Positions 20,526 to 32,928 of a stretch of DNA of 64,000 bases are shown one piece after another (position 1 is the stretch's first letter; every line of letters begins with the position of its first letter). A program made the translations under genes and the position numbers. The stretch is from Chionoecetes opilio (lineage: Eukaryota > Arthropoda > Malacostraca > Decapoda > Majidae), in the NCBI GenBank assembly GCA_016584305.1, contig JACEEZ010023409.1, positions 175,001 through 239,000 on the forward strand. Reading direction: 5' to 3'. The notes under the pieces were generated by a model. That model saw nothing but the letters and a program-made list of their open reading frames with translations, ran no database searches and was not told the DNA's origin.

Positions 20526-23012
20526 TTCAATGCTACTACTGGCACTGTGAGAGATGGCTACGAGTTGTGTGTTGGTCCCCATGGCTCCGGTACCAGAAAC
20601 ACCAACAGTTCTCTGCTTCTGAACTTTGCAAGGTCCAGAAGGTTGAGAATTGCAGGTTCTTGGTATCAGAGACCAGAGCTGCACCGCTGGACATGGTATA
20701 GTAATGCCGGAGGGGTAGCTAAGGAGATCGACCACATCCTCGTTAGTACTCGTTGGAGGATCCTCCAGAACTGCAGGGTTTACCGGAGTGCTGAGTTCTT
20801 TGGAACAGATCACAGACTTGTTGTTGCTACACTTAAGCTTCATGTCAAGTCCAGAAGAATCTCAAGAGGTAACCATACTGTGTTTCATCTTGAGAAACTG
20901 AAGGACTTGACATGTGCTCATGAGTATGCGGTGGCAGTCTCAAATCGGTTTGATGTGCTCGGTGCCCTCGGGGATCCTGTAGAACTGTGGGATACCTTCA
21001 AACGTGAAACTCTACAGGCTGCCAAGGAGTGTATTGGGGAGCGCCCGAGGTCAAGGCGTGGTTTTGTCTCGACGGAGACGCTGGAGAAAATCGAGGAGAG
21101 TCGCGCTACCAGGCTGGCTGGGAACCGGGACCAGCACAGGGCTCTGTCACGCTGGACTAGAACCCTCCTGAGGAGAGACAAGGAGAGGTATGTCAGGAGT
21201 CTCGCTGAGGATGTCGAGGGTCATTTGAACGCTAATGACCTCCGATCCGCCTACCGAGCCCTGAAGAAGCTCCGTTCCAAGTCTCCTTCTCGGGCGAGTG
21301 CTATTCGAACAGCAGATGGCGCCTCGTGTCGGACATGGATGGGCAGATGGCTCGTTGGGCTGAGTACTTTGGGCGTTGTTCACGGTGGACCCTCCAACTG
21401 AGCAGCTTCACACCACTGGGTTACAGGCAGTGGATGCCGATCCTCCCATTGACGAAACCGCACCCTCTCTGACGAAGTCAGAGAGGCTGTAGCAAAGTTG
21501 AAGGGTGGAAAGGCAGCTGGTGTTTGTAATATCAGTGCGGAGCTCCTAAAAGCTGGGGGTGAGGCCATGATCCGCGGGTTGCATGCTGTCCTGACTGCCG
21601 TGTGGCAATCAGGTACCATTCCTCCTGACTGGAAAAGGGGGCTGGTCGTCCCTTTTCTGGCAAGGGAAAGGGAAACCGTCAGGACTGCAACAATTACCGC
21701 GGTATTACACTGCTCAGCGTACCAGGCAAGGTGCTTGCCCATCTATTGCTGACACGAATTCGCAGTCATCTGGTGAAGCATCAGGGGACCTCAGCAGTCT
21801 GGGTTCACGCCTGGTAAGTCAACAACGGACCGTATCCTAGCGCTTCAAAGTCCGTGGTGGAACGCCGACGTGAGTTTCGACAGGGGATGTTTGCAGCCTA
21901 TGTTGATCTCAAGAAGGCGTTTGACTCAGTGCATCGTGAGTCACTCTGGGATCTTCTGCGACTTCGAGGAATTCTTGCAAGGACTATTGGTTTGATAACT
22001 GGTCTGTATTCTGGGACTGAGAGTGCTGTGAAGTGTGGGGCAGGTGTATCCAGCTTCTTTCCTGTGAATACAGGAGTGAGGCAAGGGTGCGTCCTTGCCC
22101 CATCACTTTTCAACGCTTGTATGGACTGGGTATTGGACAAGGTTGTAGATCAAAGTGATTGTGGAGCATCGTCGGCAACACCAAGATCACTGATCTTGTT
22201 TTTGCCGATGATGCAGTAATCTTTGCTGAGTCGCTGGAGGTCCTGGTGATGGCTCTCGAGGCGCTGCACGAGGAGGCAAAGCCTTTGGGACTTGAGGTCT
22301 CCTGGCTCAAGACCAAGGTCCAGGTATTTGGAGACTTACTAGATGAAGCAGTACAGTCTGCTCATGCGTGTGGCGAGGACATTGAGATCTTGGAAAGTTT
22401 TACATACCTTGGTAGCGCAGTCCATAATGACGGCGGGTCACGTCAAGAAGTCTTACGGCGGATTGGCATAGCCCACGGTGTTATGGACTCGCTCAGCGGG
22501 AGTATTTGGCGTTGTCGGTACCTGTGCAGGAGGACAAAGATCCGGATCTTCAAGTCGCTTGTGATCCCTGTCTTACTCTATGGTTGTGAGACATGGACAC
22601 TAAATAGTGACTTGAAGAGACGAATCAATGCCTTTGGTAATAAGTGTCTTCGCAGAATCATGGGGTATCGCTGGGATGATTACGTGTCAAATCAGCGATT
22701 GCACCGTGAGACTGAATCGAGGCCTATTACCTGCATAGTCCGTCAGCGCCAACTTCGGCTATATGGGCATGTGGCACGCTACCCTGAAACCGATCCTTCC
22801 CATCGGGTTGTATCTGTAAGAGACAATCCGGCGTGGAGGAGGCCAAGGGGGCGCCCACAAGGCTCGTGGCTGGGGCAAGTTGATGTTTCTTGTCGAGAGC
22901 TGCTTGGTATGGGAAAGGAGCCTGCATGGGAACTCGCGCGTGGTGACCCCCGGGAGTGGCGTCGTAGGGTGGGCGAGGCGACGCGCCCCCCGGCGTATGC
23001 CCCCAATGATTG
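20526..23012 (+). pseudogene. RTE ORF: endonuclease C-terminal part and full RT, four frameshifts
   Basis: Frame 1 (to about 21317) gives the endonuclease remainder with GTDHRLVVATL and a basic linker. One missing G in the ADG...RLVSDMDG region breaks it. The RT resumes from about 21498 (GGKAAGVCNISAELLKAGGE, IPPDWKRGLVVP), then breaks near 21655. It continues at 21854 (AAYVDLKKAFDSVHRESLW; GVRQGCVLAPSLFN), breaks near 22170, and finishes at 22159-23013 with the catalytic LVFADDAVIFAESL. The C-terminal tail follows: LYGCETWTLNSDLKRR, LRLYGHVARYPETDP and PPAYAPND. The stop is TGA in the ATTG tail. All RT motifs are present, so it is a relatively young but inactive copy. Confidence 0.88.
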
Positions 23013-23018
23013 ATTGAT
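20526..23018 (+). mobile_element. RTE-type non-LTR retrotransposon copy 2
   Basis: The longest copy of the family. It is flanked by the 8-bp duplication ACTATGAC (20518-20525 and 23019-23026) and ends in a GATTGATTGAT tail. The 5' end is truncated inside the endonuclease domain. Unlike copy 1, it retains the whole RT region, although frameshifted. Confidence 0.9.
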
Positions 23019-23047
23019 ACTATGACACAGATGAAGACACAAAATGA

Positions 23048-23120
23048 CACAGACTCTCCAGATAGCCACTTCTAACTTTCCTGAAATCGTGGATGTAGAA
23101 ATATAAGTATTAACGCCACT
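23048..23120 (+). repeat. 72-bp dispersed repeat, copy 2
   Basis: Matches 6003-6076 with few differences and lies immediately 3' of RTE copy 2. Confidence 0.75.
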
Positions 23121-23330
23121 AGACATCTGTTAATAAAAAAAAAAACGTTGTCCTGGCGACTTAAGTGTTATCTACGGTAAAGTGGTCAATATCGACCCCT
23201 GGGGTTCGATGAGACCTTGCAGGGGGTCGATAGTTACCTCGGTGGTCAAAAGTCGATGCCAAAAAGTCGACTAGATCTTTTAAATATTTATGTACCTATT
23301 TGCATGATTCTTTTCATTGCTAGTATCCGC

Positions 23331-23386
23331 AGCAATAGTAGTAGTAGTAGCAGTATTATTATTATTAGTAGTAGTAGTAGTAGTAT

Positions 23387-23462
<76 letters not shown>

Positions 23463-23490
23463 TTTAGTAGTAGTAGTAGTAATATGGTTG
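23331..23490. repeat. (AGT)n trinucleotide microsatellite
   Basis: About 160 bp of AGT/ATT repeats. It gives poly-Ser, poly-Val or poly-Thr frames that are not genes. Confidence 0.97.
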
Positions 23491-23892
23491 TCAACCATAG
23501 CCATTGTCGGGATGGGGCTAATTGACTGTGTGAAAAACAAAACTTGCCTTTTCACCACAGACCACACAATTTCATAAGGATGGAGGTATTTTTTTATTTA
23601 TTTAGTAATATTACGGTATTGATTTACTTGTTTGTTTATTAATATGAAATTGTTACAGGTGCTTAGGGATCGATAATAATTGAACAGGGATTCCCTTCAG
23701 GGTCGATGGACCGAAAAGTTTGGGAAGCCCTGATCGAGGTTCCTTCTCTATACAAAACAACGGAATAATGTACTAAGGGGGAGATGGGGAAGGACGGCAT
23801 GATTATAGAGAGGGAAAGGCAGGAACGACATTCAGTACGTAGAATGGTGAATTACATCCCATTGTTATGACTGTTTTGTTTTCACTCATGCT

Positions 23893-23978
23893 CCTGTGCG
23901 TGTGCGTGTGCGTGTGCGTGTGCGTGTGCGTGTGCGTGTGCGTGTGCGTGTGCGTGTGCGTGTGCGTGTGTGTGTGTG
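23893..23978. repeat. (TGTGCG)n hexanucleotide array
   Basis: About 13 copies of GTGTGC ending in pure GT. Confidence 0.95.
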
Positions 23979-24100
23979 TACAGTACTTCGTAATAATGTA
24001 CTACGCTAACATACAGTGATACGAGAAATCGATGAGTCCTTTTAACGGGGGAATGTGGGAGATGGCGATATAGTGCGGTATGTAATGTTAGGAAAAGGGC

Positions 24101-24232
24101 TCCCGTAGGATTTTTGTGCTAAAATTGATTTTTTTACAGTTCTGGCTTCTATAGGTATCAGATTAACAGAAAAAGATGGGGTCCCCAATTTTCAGACCCC
24201 TTACCCCCTTTTGGGGTCACTTCCCTTTTGGG
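24101..24232 (+). repeat. Left terminal inverted repeat of family A
   Basis: About 130 bp matching the reverse complement of 29755-29887 with only a few differences and short gaps. Confidence 0.88.
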
Positions 24233-24508
24233 GCCCCCCGGCACTGACCATGCACCTATCTCCGCCAATAATTGACCGATTTTCATAATTTGAGTATCCT
24301 TTTGTAGGTTTTCAGGTATGCCGAGTCGATTTATAGCACTCAAAAAGCAACCGGAAGTGTCCTTATAGCACTTCCGGTTCAGATTTAGCACTTCCTGTTC
24401 AGAGTATAGGGTCTAACTCCATTTTTTCTTTTTCAGGCATGTTGAAGAAGCAGTTTTGAGCTCAGTCAGATATACCCTGTGAACTGAGATCGTGGTAGTA
24501 TTGCCAAT

Positions 24509-27500
24509 ATGTCGGAGGAGGAAGGAGTTTGCGTGATCTGTAAAGTAGGTGCCACATCAAAGAAGCGATTGGTGAACAATCCGGTCATGACAGATGAAAT
24601 TTTACAACACTGTCAAGAGAGAGTGTCTCTTGGTGATACTGAAAGTGACATTCATAGACTACTAAATTACTTGTCAGGTTTAAATGAAGGAGAACTCAAG
24701 TACGTTCGGTATCATAGTGAATGTCGGAAACCTATCGTCAACAAGAACAAGATTGAACGTCTTAGGAAGAGATCCCGAACCGATTCACCTGTCTGCGCTC
24801 CACGAGGACCGGGGCGACCTTCAAGTGCTGTGGGATCTGTTCGGCCAAAGCGGTCAAAGACTATTCCAAAGGAACAAGTGTGTTTATTTTCCAACTGTGA
24901 CTTCTGTCCCAAGTGTAAGACTCAGAGCCACTGCACCGTGTTCTTACTGACTCAATGGGTAAAACACTCCTACAGATCAAGCAGAAAACCCCAGATGACC
25001 ATGTTAGAGTTTCAGTAGCGGACCTTGAAGAACCCGGCGACGCATCAGCTCTTGAAAAGCACTATCATCGGACATGTTTGCGCTCTGCACAGCGAATATC
25101 AACGAGGACAGATCACAGTAATGTGCCACTCATTCGCTCAGTATGTGATGCACAATTGGTCCTCGCTATTCAAAACACCTTGAGTGACGAGGATGTTACA
25201 CTAAGCATGGCTGAGGTAAATGATGCCTACTTGTCAATTTTGAAAAGATACCGTGTGGATGTAAATGAGAGTGAGAACTATCGGAAATACCTCAAAAGAC
25301 TCATCAGCGAGCGCCTTCCAGAAGTGAAGTTTGTCACATCACTAAGACGGAATGAGCCTGACCGTCTTGTGCTCTCCACTGCAGTCACGATGGCCATGGA
25401 TTACAGGTCCTCAATGATGAATGATGATGAGATAGTTGGTCACCTGAAGAATGTCGCCAACCTTCTGCGAGAAGAGATGGTGCAACAACGCAGTTGGTCG
25501 TTTACAGGCAGCTTCAGTAATTTTGAAAATCCGTCTTTACTCCAGTTCTTCATGAGTCACCTCCTCTTTGGTAGCCATGTTGTCAAAGTGTCCGGAATAC
25601 GAGACCAGGAGGTGGACAAAACTGTCGACGTTTCATGCCAGTTCCTGTCCAAAATACTCGGACTGATCGCCAGGTGAAACATCAGACAAAGAAAGACAGT
25701 GCCTTCCGACAAACAGTCCAGACCCCTCTGTCAATCGGTCTTCCCCTTGCTGTTCATTCTAGAGTGCGTGACAAGAATCTTGTTGAAAACCTCTCAGCTG
25801 TGTATATTGGAAGGACTACCTTCACATCATTGACTTAGAGAAACGAGTTGAGCAGAGTGTTCTCCAGCGGATGAAGGAGGCTGGTGGATTTGTCTCCCAA
25901 ACTTTGTCAAGAAAGGCCTGAACACATGGTTTGCGATCGATAATATTGACCTCCTGGAAGACACACCGACGGGGCAAGGAACCTTCCATGGCACAGTGGT
26001 TGTCATGTTCCAGCAAGATAAAGATGGAGAGTTCATGAACCGACCACTTGAAATACCAGGAAAGCTTCTCTCACAAAAGCCTCTGGCCTTTGACGTGAAC
26101 ATGGTGCAAGAACCAGTCATCAAAACCACTCCATTGAGATTATCGGTCTATGAAATGGGAAAGAGGAAGAATATTCTGAGCAAAGACTTCACTCACACCT
26201 GAGCACTTGCAAACTACCTTGGAACTGATGATGGCACGGATATGATTGTGGATTTCACTGAAACTGAGTCAGCGAAGGAACAAACACAGGACAGTGACAT
26301 GCAAAGGAATCAGGAAGAGTGCCCCCATGAGAGCACTCCAGTCGACGCTATACTATCAGTCAAGGAACAAGCAAACCAACCAGGGAAATTGGTCAAGAAA
26401 GATGTGATGCCAACTTGGGCTGCTACCAAATCTCTGCTGTTATCCCAGTCATCCGACAGCCCAACACGCACGAATGTAGAGGTGATCGCTCCTTTATTCA
26501 AGAACCACACCCACTGACTATGGGACTCTTTACACTGTTATTCGGTTAGCCCAGGGAATCTCTGCCACTGTCATTGGTCCACAGAGAAAAACTTTGATAA
26601 CACTGGACCTGGACCTATATTCACGTGCTTTAAAAATTTCAGCAGTCAGTTGGGGACACCAATTTGGATCCTAAGGGCAGGAGCTCTCCATATTGCATTT
26701 GCTGCTTTACATGCTCTCGGGAAAACGATAGATGGCAGTGGCCTGGATATATGTGCCATTGAAAGTGGTGCATACAAAATCAGCAGCCCTTCGTGGATCT
26801 TCAGTGGCAAAGCATACAAAAGAGGCATCGAATACCACATCACAATCAGTCTAGCAATTATGATGATGCGGTTTGATGTCATATTATCCACTCTTTCAAA
26901 AAGGGCCCCGTTAGGTCCGGTGCAATGCTTTCAAGGACAAGCTTCATTCACGTAACCCCGATATGACTGAAGACTATGAATATGTCAGATCATGGTACGC
27001 TGGAAATGTGAAGCCACTGGAGGAGGATGAAAACATTGGAGAGTTTGCAGAATTCCTTTCAGCATACCTCGATCAAGTAGAAAGCCTTCTTCATTTCGTC
27101 AGCTCTTGCCGCTCAGGGACTGGGAGAGTTATCTTGCTTCCTTGGAGAACCTGATCAAGTATTTCTTCGCACGGGATCTTCTAAATTACGCTCGACTGAT
27201 GCCTGTCCATCTTGCACAAATGAATGCGCTGGAAGATAAGAGCCTGAAACATGGAATGCATTGATGTCCGGTGACTTTGTTGTTGCAAAATCAGAGATAC
27301 CCTTCACGAATCTCGCCACAGATCAGGCACTCGAACAGGAAATCAAGAAACTAAAGGGACACGGTGGTATGGTAGGACTCAGCAGAGATGAAGCTGCTCT
27401 CAATCGACTCGTCACCACTACACCTTGCCTTGCCCGTATCGTTGACGAGTATCTTGAGAGCTTCCCAAAAATTTCCAGGTCATCCGAACGCACAGAGCAT

Positions 27501-29336
27501 TACCAGCTGTCTGGACAGATTGCACTGAGGTCAAGAGAGAATGCCATAAAGATCCGTCAATCAATAGAGTTGCACTGCACAGACAACCCCTTCAGAGTGA
27601 AGACACCATTGAAAAGTTTAGTTTCATCAGCTCTTGTGCCAGAGGTAGCAAAGCATGATATTCTGCATTATGCAGAAAAGGGTCAGAAGCGATTCGAGGA
27701 GTTCGTTTGTGAACGTCTGACTACCACATCAAATCTCTCGGTTTGGGACAAGATGAAGTAGCTCAAGTTGAAGGCATTCTCAAGTTGGATGGATAAATCA
27801 AAAGTACGCATTGGAGATAAAGTCATCAAATTGCGTGAGGATCGTAATTTACTGGGCAGATTTCTCATTGTTCAGGGAAGCCGACCAGGTCTAGTGCCAA
27901 AATTCGAGGAAATAATTGGCAAGTACAAGATGTCAACAGTGCCCCGCTCTCTGTGTGCTGTTGATAGATCTTTGTAGCTACATCCCAACTGACAAGGCCA
28001 GTCTAATGCATGCAGTTGGAGATGCCACGGTTGAATCCCTTGATGTTCCTCCAGTACCAGACATAGGGCAGGAAGATCCTCCAGTTAAAGTTCTCATCAT
28101 TGATGCAATGGGTGTACTTCAGAGTATGACAAAGACGCCAAATATGCTGAAGATTTCACACCTTCAGGATGCATTCAACAAACGCATAGAGACAATGATG
28201 ACAAGCTATGATGAGGGGCGTGTTGTGTTTGATCGATACTTGGATCTGTCGTTGAAAAAACAAGAGCCGCAGAAGCGATCAACCACATCCATTGAGTACG
28301 AAGTTCATCCCGAAATGAAGCTCACCATGTCCATTAAGGAGTTACTTTCAGCATCAAAAACAAAGCGGAAGCTCACATGCTTGTTTGGCCAAGGACTGCT
28401 TGACTATTTCGCAAGCAAAGATTCATTCGTGCTCGTTGTCGTGTACGATGATCATATCAAGGGACTAGGTTTTGAGTATGCTCATACACATGAAGAGGCT
28501 GACACATTGATTCCAAACCAAGTACTTGCCTCTACAGCCTGTGGTGCTGCCAGAAAGATCTGCGTATGGTCGCCCGACACTGACGTACTCCTGCTCCTTC
28601 TTGATCTTATCGCCTCCAGACAGATAGCATCTACTATATCCTTGAAGTTTTTATACAGGCAAAGGGAAAAAAGAAACGGGAAATAGACATCTTTGAAAGA
28701 GTGCAGGTTATTGGCCGTCGCAAATGTCAAGGACTTCTTGGACTCCACAACTTCTCAGGTGCTGATTGGGGAGGCAGATTCATAGGAATTTCAAAGAAAT
28801 CATGGGTAGATGCATACCTAAAGCTTGATGATGATGACCCTGCCATTGACTGCTTCAAAGCATTAGGGTGCATTTATTCCCGCCGAGTTGGTCAATGACG
28901 AGCTTCCCACGCAGGTGAAAGCGTTGGAGACTTTTGTGTGTCATGTCTACAGTTCAAAAGGTCCAGCAACCCTACCATCACTCAGGTGGGAGCTGTTTCG
29001 GTCAAAGAACTTGGAAGGGGAAATGCTTCCACCAACTCGTGCTGCATTGCTTCCCCATATCATGCGTGCAAACTGAAAATTGTCCAACCCTTCCTGCAAT
29101 TGAAAAAAATGGATGGAAATTGGAGAAAGGCGTGTATGTTCCACTGACATGTCTTGCCCGCTGCCCCACAAGCTGTAGTTGAACTCGTCAAATGTGGCTG
29201 CAAAGTAGGATGCAAGGAAATAGGTGTAGCTGCTTGAAGAATGGCCTGCCCTGTACTCCTCTCTGTAAATGCTATGGCAGTGATTGCGCAAAAAGCTATT
29301 CGGGAGGACATTTCAAATATGGACATTGATGAATAA
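24509..29336 (+). pseudogene. Decayed Academ-like transposase/nuclease polyprotein
   Basis: It starts at ATG 24509 with a Cys-pair zinc-type segment (GVCVICKVG ... RYHSECRK). It continues through HYHRTCLRSAQRIS, then TPLSIGLPLAVHSRVRDKNL (~25720-25780). A conserved middle includes TLITLDLDLYSRALKI and LGKTIDGSGLDICAIESGAY (~26600-26780), which I take to be the transposase core. The last third (27983-28686) is nuclease-like. VLIIDAMGVL, VVFDRYLDLS, HEEADTL and SPDTDVLLLLLDL give the acidic residues of an XPG/FEN1-type PIN fold. The end is Cys-rich (CGCKVGCKEIGCSCLKNGLPC, partly shifted) near 29180-29290. At least ten frameshifts or stops break it, for example near 24930, 25650, 25830, 26200, 26510, 27150, 27265, 27760 and 28685. 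No introns need be assumed. It is dead, but the domain order is clear. Confidence 0.72.
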
Positions 29337-29746
29337 CTGATTGATTTTACGTCCGATTTTGACAGTATCGCAAAATCGGACGTATCGCTAAATACTAACG
29401 CGCTTTGGGTGGATGGTTGGGCGCAGGGGTGGTAACTCCGCCAGTGGAACTCCACTGTCTGTCTTAAGCCAGAATAAAGGAGGAAAGACAACCCTGTTAA
29501 CATTATTTAAGTATGCCTAGCATAAAACGTGGCATGGAAAAGTAGCTTAGACGGCTTTCGTAATAGAAGCGGGTGAGAAAACAACGAAAAATAGAGGTTT
29601 CGGTTATACCAAATCTGGACGTGATAGAGAAATTTAGATATCAGACCTGACATCAGCATCAGCAATTTAGTAGGAATCAGTAGTTCACGTGTCTGTAACA
29701 AAGAAAATGTTGAAATTTGTTGCTTAGTGTTACCAGAGACCAATCC

Positions 29747-29887
29747 TGGGGGTGCCAAAAGAGGAATGACCCTCCAGAAAGGGGGTAAGGGGTCTGAAAA
29801 TTGGGACCCCATCTTTTTCTGTTAATCTGATACCTATAGAAGCCAGAACTGCAAAAAAATCAATTTTAGCACAAAAATCCTACGGGA
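29747..29887 (-). repeat. Right terminal inverted repeat of family A
   Basis: Reverse complement of the left TIR, ending in TCCTACGGGA at 29887. Confidence 0.88.
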
Positions 29888-29927
29888 ATACATGGCATAC
29901 CACACTAATATGAAAAAGTCCGTAGAT

Positions 29928-30249
29928 CAGTGGTTCTAAACTCGTTTCAAGCCATGGACCACTCGCCTAATTGAAAAAACAAAGTCATTGACCATCTCCT
30001 TTTTGACTTTAGAAATGTGATGAAAAAGGGTAGATTTTAAAGGTAGGTAAAGGGTTGGTTATAAATATATATCCTATAAATATAAAGTAAACAGAATTTT
30101 CAGAAATAAATAAAATAATATTAGACAGCTAACATTTTGGTTTCATATATGTTTCAGTTCATTTCCAAATATCGTGAACGTCCTGTGGACCACTAAAAAA
30201 GTTATCATAGACCACCAGTGGTCCATGGACCACCAGTTGAGAACCACTG
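29928..30249. mobile_element. hAT MITE (CAGTGGTTCT ends)
   Basis: CAGTGGTTCTAAACT...CCATGGACC at the left is mirrored by GGTCCATGGACC...AGTTGAGAACCACTG at the right. This is the classic hAT/Charlie-type terminus. Flanks contain CGTAGAT on both sides, displaced by two bases on the right, suggesting an imperfect target duplication. No coding content. Confidence 0.78.
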
Positions 30250-30496
30250 CGGCGTAGATGGTCAAGTGTTTTTATAGTATAGTACAAGCAGGGGCGTATT
30301 TAGGATCTTGAAACATTGGGGGCTTACCCAGCCAAGAGATCTTTACACTTTTACAGGATAATTTTCAATTTATTTATGAGTATAATGAATATAAGATGTG
30401 AGACACTGTGCTCTACCAAAAGTCTCCGGGAATTTGCTAAGGATAACTTTTGAAACATGAAATTAAAATAAAATTAAGACAATCTGAGTTGGGGTT

Positions 30497-30780
30497 TGTG
30501 GATATGTTATTACACCAAACAGTCACACACATATATGCATGCTTCCCTTACACATATTGTTACATAGCATCACTGCGCTACAACGCAGCAACAGCACACT
30601 ACCCCTCAGGCCCACAATGTAACTTAGTTGCTACCCGACTCGCGGACAGCCCAGACCAGCTCCTCGCTGGGTTTTCCGATACCTCAGTTCTCTCTTAATA
30701 AACTTACGGAAGTAATGCTCGCTTCTCTCTGGAATAACCTTCCCACAACCACTCCGGTCACCACTGCACACTGTGCAATA
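30497..30780 (+). repeat. 5' LTR
   Basis: 284 bp with an AATAAA (about 30696-30701) serving as polyadenylation signal. It differs from the 3' LTR at roughly 20 positions by eye, so the insertion is not recent. Confidence 0.9.
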
Positions 30781-31007
30781 TGGCACAATTTGTAGAGATT
30801 CTACACAGAAAGAAACGACGGTAGCAACTCACCCACCGCCACTGCCGCCCGACGCCACGAGGCATCTCCTCACCACGACACCACGCTTTCTCCCTGGATT
30901 AATTCGTCTTCAGCGACTCGTGTTCGTGTGCCTGTGGATACACGTACAGCGTGTGGATTGTGTATGACGGTAGGGTTCACTAGTGTTCCATAAGTGCTCC
31001 GTGGAGT

Positions 31008-31740
31008 GTGTTTTATTGGCGTGTCCTTTGTATAGGGGTCGAGCCACCAACCTCCCTTGTCTGCCTCGCGACCTTGAACACAGGTGCAGCACAGGTGCAG
31101 ACAAGACGCGTCATTCACCCCAAACGCTACCTACAGGTTATCGCGGGAAGTCTCAACATAGAACAGCGGTTCCCAGCCCTGCTCACCCCTGCCAGTCTTG
31201 CACGCGTCGACACGGCCCGAAGTGCCCGGCCGGCACTGCCTCCTGCTACAACTGCGGGCGTTAAGGTCATTGGGTGGGGACTGACAGGTGTCCCGCCAAA
31301 ACAGCCCAATGTCGCCTTTGGAAAGCGAAGGGAACCAGGACTGGCCACTACGACAGGTTCTGCCGCAACACATCTAGTCACGATGGTCAGGGTGGCGCGT
31401 TAAACGTTGGTCGCGCATCACCCACTTCAAGAAGTAAATACAACAACTGTCGTAGCGTAACAGATTTCTCTTCTTCAAGTGCCATGACTCCCACCCCGGT
31501 CTGTGTTCACCTGGTGTACGGCGAGTCTACTTCGAGGCTCCAGATGTTACCAGACACAGGCACCGATGTCACTGTCATCGGCACAAGACATCTGCAAATG
31601 CTTCACATCCCCCTCAGCAGCCTACAGCCTCTACCGTCCACTACTACGCTGACGGCGGATGGGTCAGAAATGGCACCTGCTGTGGGATATGCTTTTATGC
31701 AACTTTACGGCTTCACGGGAAATCTTGTACTGCCATGATA
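31008..31740 (+). pseudogene. Gypsy gag zinc-knuckle and protease region
   Basis: Near 31240-31370 the translation shows CYNCGR, stop, GHWVG...RC and a second Cys/His cluster (GHYDRFC). These are remnants of the two CCHC nucleocapsid knuckles that bind element RNA, with a stop codon and frame changes between them. The frame 31274-31738 then gives the aspartic protease: LPDTGTDVTVIG carries the catalytic D-T-G triad, followed by a flap-like region. The region before 31200 has no recognised gag domain. Confidence 0.75.
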
Positions 31741-32928
31741 CAGGTGCACGAGGGTATTCAGACGCCTCTCCTCTCCTACACTCACTGCATGGAGCTGGCT
31801 ATCATTTCACCTGCCTTCCCGAAGCCACTATTGGAGGTAAAGCACGTCAACAGATGCGCTGAGATGACTCTCCCTCCTCTCACGTCCCCGTCTGCTGCAC
31901 GGGCGCACTTCCTGCGCGAGTTCCCGGACGTGTTACTCTCCAAGGCGGATCTCAAGACGGATCTTCTGAAACCCATGGTGGGTAAACCCATGAGGATTCA
32001 TGTGAAGGAGAGAGCCGTACCGTTCGCCATTCACACACCGAGGCAGGTTCCCTGCGCTTTCCAGCGTCAAGTTCAGGAGGAGCTTGAGTCCATGACACGT
32101 CAGGGGATCATCAAGCCTGCCGGTGACGACCCTTCAGAGTGGTGTCACCCGCTAGTCGTCGTGGCTAAGGATAAAGGGGTGAGAATCACGGTTGACTTGA
32201 CGAAGCTCAACTCTCAAGTAGTCCGCCCGACACATCCTGCCCCAACTCCATTCACCGCCGTCCGCAGTGTCAACCCGTCAGCGCTTTTTTTCACCACAGC
32301 GGACGCCTTGTGCGGGTACTGGCAGTTGGAACTACACGAGGACGACCAACACCTAACGACCTTTATCACACCATACGGCCGCTTTAAAAACTGTAGAGGT
32401 CGCGTGGGTTTCTCGGCTACCGGTGACGCTTACTGTCTCCGCGGCGACCTGGCCCTGCAGGGTGTAGATAGCCGCTACGCCACCATTGAACTCGAGCTGC
32501 TCGCCGCCGCCTGGGCCATGTCGAAGTGCAGACCTTACTTGATAAGCCTACAGAGCTTCACCTTGATGACGGACCACCGACCTCTGATCCCGATTCTCAA
32601 CCACTACACCTTGGACGCGGTTGAGAATCCTCGCCTCCAACGCCTCAAGGAGAAGGTTTCTCCCTACCTGTTCACGGCCGTGTGGCGTGCTGGGAAGCAG
32701 CTCTGCATCCCCAATGCCCTGTCACGAGCCCCAGTTAGCCGCCCCACGCCAGAGGACGAGATGGTCTGCGCCGAAGCCGCAACACACCTCAGGAGCGTCG
32801 TGTCCCTTAACGCCATCAACCAAGATCAAGATTCTCCACACGTCGATCCGTTGCATCGAGACGCCGATAGGACTATACCGTCGTACACCACGCCTACGGG
32901 ACTGCGTGACGTCAGGATTCCCTCCTAA
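31735..32928 (+). pseudogene. Gypsy pol: RT with catalytic centre deleted, fused to RNase H
   Basis: The open frame runs from the protease-RT linker through RT blocks (AVPFAIHTPRQVP; GIIKPAGDDPSEWCHPLVVV; ITVDLTKLN; GYWQLELHEDD; TTFITPYGRF; GFSATGDAYCLRGD). It then jumps in frame to RNase H (SRYATIELELLAAAWAM; LMTDHRPLIPIL; IPNALSRAP). The Y-x-D-D polymerase motif and the RT thumb, roughly 150-200 residues in relatives, are missing. The join is near 32450-32475. The frame stays open across it, so the deletion length is a multiple of three. The product cannot polymerise DNA. Confidence 0.82.

Larger units (their letters stand above)
24101..29887 (+). mobile_element. Academ-like DNA transposon (family A), ~5.8 kb
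   Basis: The left terminus TCCCGTAGGATTTTTGTGC and about 130 bp inward, including CTGGCTTCTATAGGTATCAG and ATTTTCAGACCCCTTACCCC, are mirrored at the right terminus (29747-29887). The span carries one large decayed coding region on the plus strand (24509-29336). Its combination of zinc-binding N-terminus, XPG/PIN-like nuclease and Cys-rich C-terminus is what I know of the Academ superfamily (its XPG-bearing branch). I could not identify a target duplication: flanks are AAAGGGC and ATACATGG. The superfamily assignment is therefore inferred; the TIRs are directly visible. Confidence 0.72.
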
